Positions 57,623 to 64,000 of a stretch of DNA of 64,000 bases are shown in pieces (within the stretch, counting starts at the first letter, position 1; every line of letters starts with the position of its first letter). Below the pieces are notes generated by a model. That model searched no databases and was not told the DNA's origin. It saw only the letters and a list, made by a program, of their open reading frames with translations. The position numbers and the translations under genes were made by a program. Origin of the DNA: an archaeon. GTDB taxonomy: Archaea > Thermoproteota > Nitrososphaeria > Nitrososphaerales > UBA183. The DNA lies in NCBI GenBank assembly GCA_021788415.1, contig JAJYKR010000001.1, forward strand, positions 186,001-250,000, given 5' to 3'.

Positions 57623-58369
57623 TTGCTCGACCACCCGCTCGTCCCGGGCCCCACGTCGGCAGTAGAGGTGGGTCCATGGCATTATGGCGCAGACTACATC
57701 GCGGTCTACTTCAGGGGGGAGAGGGCCGCCCTGGCCGGCCTCGTCCCCAAGCCCTTCGAGGTCGCAGATGGGCTCTGCCTGGGTTACGTCTGCGAGATAG
57801 TCTCCGTCGCCGAGTCAGGGCTGGAAATGGCGACGGACCGGCCCGACAGGACGATCTACCACGAGGCGGCCCTGGGGGTGAAGTGCGCCTACAAGGGAAG
57901 GCCCGGGACCTTCTTCCCAGTGATGTGGGTCACCACCGAATGGTCGCTCCTCCGGGGCCTGCTCAACGGATACCAGAAGCGACTGGCCGACCGCATATCT
58001 ATGACGAAGCTCCACCCGCTCAACCCTGGGATGAAGCCCGTCGCGCCGGGGACCAGGTTCGGCGGCTTCTGCGTCAAGGGGCCCGACCAGACGCTGTCTC
58101 TGCGTGTGGCCGTGGAGAGGGAGGGCGGTCCCGACGACCTCCCCAAGTTCGGCTCTACCTTCGGCATGAGGAGGTTCCCCAAGACCGACGGGAGCCAGGG
58201 GAGCGTGGATGAGCCCGTTGAGGTGGCGAAGGCCAACTCGACGCTGTCCGACGTCTGGGTCGGGACGGGGTCCCTTGCAACCACCCTGGACGTGGGGAGG
58301 GTGGAGGCGATCTCGGGGGCGGTCTACAGGAGCGGCTTCACCATACTCGGCTCCAAAGCCCTGAAGTGA
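57623..58369 (+). CDS. Acetoacetate decarboxylase-family protein
   Basis: From TTG 57623 the 248-residue protein matches the ADC fold. GADYIAVYFRGERAALAGLV lies near the N-terminus, a MWVTTEWSLLRGLLNGYQKR stretch carries the candidate Schiff-base Lys (GYQKRLADRI, compare GYPKK in ADC), and a strand-rich C-terminus follows. True acetoacetate decarboxylases make acetone; many family members are other decarboxylases, aldolases or lyases. Its place beside FAH and hpa genes hints at an aromatic-pathway keto acid. The frame extends to 57146 antisense to the FAH gene, which I reject. Confidence 0.8.
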   Translation: MLDHPLVPGPTSAVEVGPWHYGADYIAVYFRGERAALAGLVPKPFEVADGLCLGYVCEIVSVAESGLEMATDRPDRTIYHEAALGVKCAYKGRPGTFFPVMWVTTEWSLLRGLLNGYQKRLADRISMTKLHPLNPGMKPVAPGTRFGGFCVKGPDQTLSLRVAVEREGGPDDLPKFGSTFGMRRFPKTDGSQGSVDEPVEVAKANSTLSDVWVGTGSLATTLDVGRVEAISGAVYRSGFTILGSKALK

Positions 58370-58413
58370 GCGTCCCCTCGAAGCCGGGGCGCCGGTCTGG
58401 TCTGGACGCCAGC

Positions 58414-59895
58414 CTAGGTGTCTGCTCCAGCCCGCGCCACTTCGGTCCGCGCCTCCTTTCCCCTGAGCACCGAGAGCACCAGTGCCACTGCAAGGAGCGA
58501 GATGGACGCCAGCAGCGCAGAGTGCATCCCGTCGACGAAGGCCTGGGAAAGGCCGCCTGAGATCTGGGTGACCCCAAGGAAGATCTCGAAGGCCAGCTGG
58601 CGCGGGATTGAGAGGGCGGCGATCAGGAGGGCGACGGCGAAGCTGCTCACCATCCCAACGTTGGAGAACGTCCTCAGCAGCCCAGACGCCATGCCGTAGG
58701 ACCTCTGGGGGGCGCTGGCCATCACCGCGCTGCTGTTGGCGGGGAAGAACGCGCTCGAACCCGCCCCGTTGAGCACCGAGGCGAGCACCACCGTGTACAG
58801 GGGGGTCCCCAGCGCCAGGGTGGAATATGCGACGATCCCCAGCGACTGTAGCACGAGCCCGACAGAAGCTACCACCCTCGCCCCCAGCCTGTCGGACAAC
58901 CTCCCCGCAAAGGGGGCCACGGTCCCTCCGAGGACGTATCCGGGGATGAGGTACAACGAAGCGTCCCAGGGGGAGAGCCCCCTCGGACCCTGCAGGTACA
59001 TGATGACCAAGAAGAGCACCGCGAAGCTCGCCAGAGACTGGAAGAAGGCGGCGGACATGGACGCGGTGAGCACCCTCCTGCGGAGGAGAGAGAGGTCGAG
59101 CAGGGGGGACGAGCAGTGGCGCTCCCAGACGACGAAGCCAATCAGGAGAGGGACGGAGGCGGCCAGCTCCGCCTCGGAGGAGATGGTGAGGCCCGAGCCT
59201 GTGACGTCGGTCAGAGCCGTGAGGAGGAAGAAGAGGCCGGAGCCGAAGAGGAGCATGCCAAGTACGTCTATGGTGCTCTTCACCCTGGCCGTCTTGTCCC
59301 TCAGCACCAGGTAGCCGACCACCGTGGCGACCACTCCGATGGGGACGTTGATGAAGAAGATGTAGCGCCAGCTCAGGAACGTCACGAACGCTCCCCCCAC
59401 CAGGATCCCGAGTATCGCGCCCGCTGACCAGCCGAATCCTGTGATCCCGAACGCTCTCCCCCTTCGGTGCGCGGGGAATGTGTCAGCGATTATCGCTCCG
59501 CTGTTCGATGAGATGAGCGCTCCCCCCAGCCCCTGCACGACCCTGAACCCAATGATCTCGGGCCCGGTGGCTGAAAGGCCGCAAAGGAGGGACCCGGCGG
59601 TGAAGACTCCGAAGCCAAGGTTGTACATCCTCACCCTGCCAAAGATGTCGCCCAACTTCCCCACCTGGGTGCCCAAGATCGTTATGATGAGCAGGTACGC
59701 CATGATGACCCATATCATGCTCAACACGTTGGAGCTCAGGTCCCTCATCATGACAGGCAGGCCCAGGACCACCGCGGTGGTGTCGACCGCGCTCATCAGG
59801 ACGCCCATCATCACGATGATGATCGCGACCCGCTCGTAGCTCCCGCTCCCTCCGCCAGGGGGCGTTTCTTCGGGAGCCGTCCGGGCTGCAGACAT
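58414..59895 (-). CDS. MFS exporter, DHA2 (EmrB-like) family, 14 TM
   Basis: The 493-residue protein has about 14 TM helices. It has the N-terminal motif IVMMGVLMSAVDTTAVVLGL of DHA2 proteins (membrane-embedded Asp), QVGKLGDIFGRVRMYNLGFG in loop 2/3, and a motif C-like GITGFGWSAGAILGILVGGA that marks exporters. It likely extrudes a hydrophobic or cationic drug-like compound by proton antiport. It is monocistronic, and its 3' end converges on the ADC-family gene. Confidence 0.92.
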   Translation of the reverse strand: MSAARTAPEETPPGGGSGSYERVAIIIVMMGVLMSAVDTTAVVLGLPVMMRDLSSNVLSMIWVIMAYLLIITILGTQVGKLGDIFGRVRMYNLGFGVFTAGSLLCGLSATGPEIIGFRVVQGLGGALISSNSGAIIADTFPAHRRGRAFGITGFGWSAGAILGILVGGAFVTFLSWRYIFFINVPIGVVATVVGYLVLRDKTARVKSTIDVLGMLLFGSGLFFLLTALTDVTGSGLTISSEAELAASVPLLIGFVVWERHCSSPLLDLSLLRRRVLTASMSAAFFQSLASFAVLFLVIMYLQGPRGLSPWDASLYLIPGYVLGGTVAPFAGRLSDRLGARVVASVGLVLQSLGIVAYSTLALGTPLYTVVLASVLNGAGSSAFFPANSSAVMASAPQRSYGMASGLLRTFSNVGMVSSFAVALLIAALSIPRQLAFEIFLGVTQISGGLSQAFVDGMHSALLASISLLAVALVLSVLRGKEARTEVARAGADT

Positions 59896-59975
59896 CCAAG
59901 TTCGACCGTTCTCGCCGCCATGTAAGGGTTGGGCCCCAGGGTTGGGTCCCGCTGTGCCCTCGTGGCCCTGATCCG

Positions 59976-61100
59976 TCAGCCTGTTTTCTTGAAGTGAACC
60001 CCGCGCCTGGCTAGCTGTGAGAGGAGCTCTTCGACCATCCTCCCAGTCACCGCCTTCTCGGGCGGAATCACGCCTGTCCCTTTCACCTCGCCCCTCCCCA
60101 GCATCTGGGTGACAATGGATCCGGTGTAACCCGTGGTCTTCCCCATCGATGTGACCCCCATCTCTTCGTCGTACCTGTCTATCATGTCGTAGACCACCTC
60201 CCCTTTCGTACCCTTCGCGATCACTCGCATCACCGTGATGTCCCTTGGGTCCCCCTCGGCGAGCTTCCTCCCCAGGACCTCCCAGGACACTTCCAGCGGC
60301 GAGACGTCAGCCCCGCCGGCCCTCACCTTGTCGCGCGAGAAGTACCCTGACTCCATGAGCAGGTTCATCTTCTCTGCGTGCCCCGGCCACCTCAGGGTTA
60401 TCTCGTCCAGGACCCGCATCCCCTTCATGGTGTAGACGAGGCTCGCCAGGCCGTCGGTGCAGAACCCCTCAAGCCTCCCTATCGGGGGCGGGAAGTCGTA
60501 CGCCTCGACGGTCGAGAACGGCATCACCTTCACCATAATCCCATCCCTCACCACCCTCGCCTGGTCTGTGTACTCCCTGAGCAGCCCCACGATGGAGAAG
60601 ACGAGCTTGTACCCGAAGGGAGGCCTGGGTTCCTGCGGGATCCCCCCGACCAGTATATGCCCTTCGTCACCGCCGCCTAACTCTTCCAGTCCCTTGGCCA
60701 GAAGTATCCCGCCGAGCCCGGGCGCCACTCCGCATCCAGGGACCAGTGTAGCCCCCGACCTGCGCGCCGCGTCGTCCAGCTCCATCTGCTCGTCCTCGAA
60801 GGCGATGTTCACCATCTTCGACCCCGCCTCAACAGCCGCGAGGTCAGACTGGTGTACCACCCCATGGGGGAGGGCCGAAGCGGCGACGTCGAAGCGCTTC
60901 AGGAACGACACCACCTTGTCCCGCCGCATTATGTCGAGGACCTCGACCGAGAGCTTCTTCCCCGGGGCCCGCCTCCTGAGGGCCTCCAGCTTCGCCTGGT
61001 CGATGTCAGCCACGACCACCTCGTCCACCCCCTCCGAGTTCGCGAGGTCCCAGCCGATCACCGAACCCATCAGCCCCGACCCGAGCACGGCTGCCTTCAT
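59976..61100 (-). CDS. Saccharopine dehydrogenase-like enzyme
   Basis: The 374-residue oxidoreductase opens with a Rossmann loop (AAVLGSGLMGSVIGWDLA), has SALPHGVVHQSDLAAVEAGS after strand 6, and a C-terminal dimer/substrate domain. The architecture is that of saccharopine dehydrogenases and related lysine, carboxynorspermidine and amino-acid dehydrogenases. Lysine catabolism is one possibility; a 2-hydroxyglutarate dehydrogenase is also present in this window, compatible with glutarate-linked lysine breakdown but not evidence of it. The M20 peptidase gene lies 58 bp upstream in the same direction. Confidence 0.87.
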   Translation of the reverse strand: MKAAVLGSGLMGSVIGWDLANSEGVDEVVVADIDQAKLEALRRRAPGKKLSVEVLDIMRRDKVVSFLKRFDVAASALPHGVVHQSDLAAVEAGSKMVNIAFEDEQMELDDAARRSGATLVPGCGVAPGLGGILLAKGLEELGGGDEGHILVGGIPQEPRPPFGYKLVFSIVGLLREYTDQARVVRDGIMVKVMPFSTVEAYDFPPPIGRLEGFCTDGLASLVYTMKGMRVLDEITLRWPGHAEKMNLLMESGYFSRDKVRAGGADVSPLEVSWEVLGRKLAEGDPRDITVMRVIAKGTKGEVVYDMIDRYDEEMGVTSMGKTTGYTGSIVTQMLGRGEVKGTGVIPPEKAVTGRMVEELLSQLARRGVHFKKTG

Positions 61101-61158
61101 GCCGCCTGGGCGGAAGCCGGGTCTTATTGAGGTGAACGTCCCAGCGGGAGGGAGAATG

Positions 61159-62517
61159 CTAGGCGGCGGAGAACTTCTCCATCGTCTCGGCGATCCAGAG
61201 CATCCCCTTCACGAGGTTCTCCAGTTTCAGGTTCTCGTTGGGGGCGTGTATCCCGCCGTCCTCGGCCGAGACCCCGATGTCCACCGACGGCATGCCATAC
61301 TTCCTGGTGAACAGATAGAGGGGCCCCGTGCCGGGCGAGCCCAGCTGGACTATGGGCTTCTTACCATAAACCTCCGCGGCAGCCGCTATCGCGGCCTGGG
61401 CGAAGGGGTGGCTGTGCGGGGTCCTCGCAGCGGGCTCCATGCTCTCGAGCTGGATCTCCACGTCAGCGAACCCGTTGTCGTCCAGGTGCTTCCTGAGCTT
61501 CTTGAACAGGTCCTCGGGGTCCTGCTCCGGGACCAGGCGGAAGTCCATCTTCACATGTATCTCCTTGGGGAGGACGGTCTTGGACCCCGGCCCCGTGTAC
61601 CCGGACCAGATTCCGGCGATGTTCCCCGTGGGCCTCTGGACCAGCGCCTTCTTCGCCTGCTCTTCGGTCATCCCGCCGACGAAGCCAGCGGCTCCGTAGC
61701 TCTTCTTGAGCCCGTCCCCGTCGAAGGGCATCTCCTGGAGGACCTGCAGCTCGTCCTCCGACAGGGTGGAGACGTTGTCGTACCACCCGGGTACCATGAT
61801 CCTTTCGTTGGCGTCCTTCAGCATGTTCAGGAGCCTCACCATCCTCCATGGCGCGCTGGGCAGGGCCGCCGCGAGGCTGCTGTGGGCGTCCTGCGAGAGG
61901 GACCTGATCACGAACTCCACGTAGATCATCCCCTTCACTCCGAGGGTGACCTTGGGGGTCCCACTGGTGTCTACCGTCCCGTACTCCCAGATGACCCCGT
62001 CGGCTTTGAACAGGTCGCCGTACTTCTCTATGTATTCCGCGAGGTGGACGCTCCCCGTCTCCTCCTCCCCCTCGAAGAAGAACTTCACGTTGCAGGGAGG
62101 CTCCCCCTGGGTCTCGACGTACGACTGCACGACCTTCAACCTCGCCACAAGCTCGCCCTTGTCGTCTGAGACCCCCCTCCCGTAGATCGCCCCGTCCCTG
62201 ATCTCGGGCTTGAAAGGAGGGGACTTCCACAGCTCAAGAGGCTCCTCCGGCTGAACGTCGTAGTGGTTGTAGAACATGATGGTCTTGCCGGACTTCTTGG
62301 ACTTCATCTCCCCGAAGACGAGCGGGGGCGCACCTTCTATCCTCAGTATCCTCGTCTGGGCCCCTATCTCCTTCAGCATCTTCTCGACGAGGGCCGCGCA
62401 CTCCTCTATCCCTTCCCTCCTCGCCGAAACGCTCCTCTGCGAAGCGAGGCGGATGATCTCCTTCGCGAACTCGTCGACGTTCTCGGCGACGTACTTCTCG
62501 AACTTGTCGCTTACCAA
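61159..62517 (-). CDS. M20-family dipeptidase/aminoacylase
   Basis: From TTG 62517 the 452-residue zinc peptidase begins VSDKFEKYVAENVDEFAKE. Metal and catalytic residues are in FYNHYDVQP, GRGVSDDKGE, FFEGEEETGS and the last-ligand region GGIHAPNENL; the dimerisation (lid) domain is residues about 195-310. It cleaves dipeptides or N-acyl amino acids. TTG 62517 lies about 36 nt from a TATA element, so the longer frame to 62577 is less likely. It precedes the saccharopine dehydrogenase-like gene by 58 bp. Confidence 0.92.
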   Translation of the reverse strand: MVSDKFEKYVAENVDEFAKEIIRLASQRSVSARREGIEECAALVEKMLKEIGAQTRILRIEGAPPLVFGEMKSKKSGKTIMFYNHYDVQPEEPLELWKSPPFKPEIRDGAIYGRGVSDDKGELVARLKVVQSYVETQGEPPCNVKFFFEGEEETGSVHLAEYIEKYGDLFKADGVIWEYGTVDTSGTPKVTLGVKGMIYVEFVIRSLSQDAHSSLAAALPSAPWRMVRLLNMLKDANERIMVPGWYDNVSTLSEDELQVLQEMPFDGDGLKKSYGAAGFVGGMTEEQAKKALVQRPTGNIAGIWSGYTGPGSKTVLPKEIHVKMDFRLVPEQDPEDLFKKLRKHLDDNGFADVEIQLESMEPAARTPHSHPFAQAAIAAAAEVYGKKPIVQLGSPGTGPLYLFTRKYGMPSVDIGVSAEDGGIHAPNENLKLENLVKGMLWIAETMEKFSAA

Positions 62518-62548
62518 GCGGGTCTCAGAAGAGGCGGCAGGCCTCGGG

Positions 62549-62557
62549 AGATAAACG
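62549..62557 (-). promoter_or_regulatory. TATA box of the M20 gene
   Basis: Minus-strand CGTTTATCT is about 36 nt upstream of TTG 62517, which supports that start. Confidence 0.4.
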
Positions 62558-62645
62558 TTCGACGGGGCCGTGAGCATCCACCGCCCCCAGCCTTCGCGCT
62601 CCCAGGCAGCTGGCCTGGCCGCACCCCCGCTGGACCACGGGCCGG

Positions 62646-62888
62646 TTACTCGGCTTTCCTGACGACGTGACTTGCGTAGCCGGCCTTGCGTATCTCTTCG
62701 GTGACCTTCTCCAGGTCTATCTTGGTGTCGTCATAGTCCACGTAGACCTGGTTCAGCATTATGCCGGCGCTCACAGACTCGACCCCCTTGACCCTCTCGA
62801 GCCGCTTCTCGATGCCAAGGGCGCATGTGGTGCACGACATCCCGCGGACTGCGAAGACCGCCCGCTTCGTATTGGCCGAGGCGCGCAA
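62646..62888 (-). CDS. copZ: Heavy-metal-associated (HMA) copper chaperone
   Basis: The 80-residue ferredoxin-like protein has the metal motif RGMSCTTCALG near residue 15 and the typical VEVV/GYAS tail. It binds Cu(I) and hands it to the CopA-type ATPase encoded immediately upstream (4 bp gap). The TTG at 62888 gives the longest frame; the first core strand starts a few residues later. Some CopA proteins carry such HMA domains fused, but here one is separate. Cytoplasmic. Confidence 0.9.
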   Translation of the reverse strand: MRASANTKRAVFAVRGMSCTTCALGIEKRLERVKGVESVSAGIMLNQVYVDYDDTKIDLEKVTEEIRKAGYASHVVRKAE

Positions 62889-62892
62889 CCCG

Positions 62893-64000
62893 CTAGGGCG
62901 CTCCCGGCTTATACCTGAAGAGGAGGAGCGAGTTGCTGACCACCGTGGCAGAGCTTATCGCCATGGCCCCGGCCGCCAGGAACGGAAGATAGCCATACAT
63001 CTGGACGCCTAACACCGGGACCAGCGCCCCCGCCGCTATGGGAATCAGTGCGGCGTTGTAGGCGAAGGCCCAGAAAAGGTTCTGCTTGATCTTCGCGAGG
63101 GTCTTCCTGCTCAGCCCAATGGCCGTGACGACTCCGTGCAGGTCGTCCCTCACCAGGACTATCCCCCCTGTCTCCTTGGCGATGTCTGAGCCGCTCCCTA
63201 TGGCCACCCCAACGTCCGCCCTGGCCAGCGCCGGCGCGTCGTTTATCCCGTCTCCGACCATCGCCACCACCCTCCCCTCCTTCTGGAGCCTGGCGATGAC
63301 CTCCTCCTTCTGCTGGGGGGCGACCTCGGCGAAGACCCTGTCTATACCGATACTCTTCGCTATTGCCGCTGCGGTCTTCCTGTTGTCCCCTGTGAGCATC
63401 GCGACCTCTGCCCCCATGCCCCTGATGGCGGACACCGTCGACAGAGCCGACGGCTTCAGCGTATCTGCGACGCCGATCACCCCTACCGCCTTCCCGCCTG
63501 CTGCGAGGACCACCGCGGTCTGGCCCCCGTCTTCGAGGGCCGAAAGCCTCGGCTCAACCGGAGCGATATCGACCCCCAGCCGCGCCATCATCCTCCTGTT
63601 CCCAAGGGCCACGGTCCTGCCTTCCACCAGGGCCGAAACCCCTTCGCCCGCCGTCGCATGGAAGTCCTTGGGATCTGGGACCGACAGCGAGCGCTCCCTC
63701 GCCGCCCTAACGATTGCCCCGCCAAGGGGGTGCTCCGACCCCTTCTCTACGGAGGCGGCCAGGCGTAGGGTCCCCTCCTCCGTCTCGCCCTCCGCTGAAG
63801 CGATCGCGGTCACCGATGGCCTCCCGACCGTGAGCGTCCCCGTCTTGTCGAAGACCACGGTGTCCACCTTCCCGGCACGCTCGAGGTGCTCCCCACCCTT
63901 GATCAGGACCCCGTTCTGAGCCCCCTTGCTGGTCCCGACGAGGAGCGCGGCCGGGGTGGCCACTCCGAGGGCGCATGGGCACGCTATCACAACCACAGAA
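62893..64000 (-). CDS. copA: Copper-type P1B ATPase, C-terminal part (truncated by window edge)
   Basis: The readable 369 residues cover the TM helix with the metal motif CPC (VIACPCALG), the phosphorylation motif DKTGTL, TGDN, the hinge GDGINDAPALARAD and the last TM helices. The first gap residues and the start are beyond position 64000. The CPC motif and separate HMA partner suggest Cu(I) or Ag(I) efflux. It is the first visible gene of an operon with the HMA chaperone; nothing is known of upstream genes. Confidence 0.93.
   Translation of the reverse strand, partial: SVVVIACPCALGVATPAALLVGTSKGAQNGVLIKGGEHLERAGKVDTVVFDKTGTLTVGRPSVTAIASAEGETEEGTLRLAASVEKGSEHPLGGAIVRAARERSLSVPDPKDFHATAGEGVSALVEGRTVALGNRRMMARLGVDIAPVEPRLSALEDGGQTAVVLAAGGKAVGVIGVADTLKPSALSTVSAIRGMGAEVAMLTGDNRKTAAAIAKSIGIDRVFAEVAPQQKEEVIARLQKEGRVVAMVGDGINDAPALARADVGVAIGSGSDIAKETGGIVLVRDDLHGVVTAIGLSRKTLAKIKQNLFWAFAYNAALIPIAAGALVPVLGVQMYGYLPFLAAGAMAISSATVVSNSLLLFRYKPGAP

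Overview
The window reads as a chromosomal piece of a high-GC archaeon. The evidence is an archaeal CCA-adding enzyme, aIF1A, RNase Z, a TrmG10-type tRNA methyltransferase, a GPN-loop GTPase, UPF0200/UPF0201-type proteins, intron-bearing tRNAs without encoded CCA, and TATA boxes 25-35 nt upstream of start codons that imply many leaderless mRNAs, often with TTG or GTG starts. HTH_10- and HTH_45-like regulators, Ser/Thr-rich anchored surface proteins and a sulfoquinovose synthase suit the Thermoproteota (TACK) side, perhaps a heterotrophic relative of Nitrososphaeria. That placement is an inference. No rRNA, CRISPR array, transposase or phage module was seen.

Layout. 1-8.5 kb: small Cys-rich protein, PH-like protein, an anchored DUF4382-like protein, a membrane wHTH regulator, then an MFS-glycosyltransferase-UDP-sulfoquinovose synthase operon and a wHTH/polytopic pair. 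8.9-10.7 kb: DapA-family aldolase, Tag glycosylase, a micro zinc finger and a tRNA-Asp with two introns. 10.8-20.3 kb: an accessory surface and regulation island with an ectodomain-TM-wHTH regulator, secreted proteins under twin promoters, an ATPase/HTH_10 operon and a small wHTH gene sharing one palindromic operator, and an orphan peptide-binding lipoprotein-like protein. 20.4-28 kb: MFS, zinc ribbon, DEAD helicase, aIF1A, L-2-hydroxyglutarate dehydrogenase, another MFS, methyltransferase and a membrane protein.

28.2-34.7 kb: propionyl-CoA metabolism, with acyl-CoA dehydrogenase, two-subunit methylmalonyl-CoA mutase, MeaB, and an overlapping citrate/methylcitrate synthase and methylisocitrate lyase pair. 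34.7-44.5 kb: dense housekeeping genes for nucleotide supply and tRNA processing, ending in a tRNA-Pro with a noncanonical intron. 44.7-52.3 kb: MFS, pyruvate phosphate dikinase, small membrane proteins, small zinc or basic proteins, and an ion-channel-like protein. 52.4-58.4 kb: a compact aromatic cluster (HpaC, HpaD, HpaB, MFS, FAH-family, ADC-family) for 4-hydroxyphenylacetate or a similar phenol. 58.4-64 kb: drug-type MFS, saccharopine-dehydrogenase-like enzyme, M20 peptidase, a copper chaperone and a truncated copper P-type ATPase.

Together the genes describe a heterotroph with aromatic, organic-acid, amino-acid and propionyl-CoA catabolism feeding central metabolism, with PPDK available for gluconeogenesis. 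It has a sulfated or sulfonated surface glycan and many exporters. The most unusual parts are the twin and shared promoter motifs of the 10.8-18 kb island, the intron-rich tRNAs, and at least five proteins shorter than 70 residues, four of which look metal-binding.
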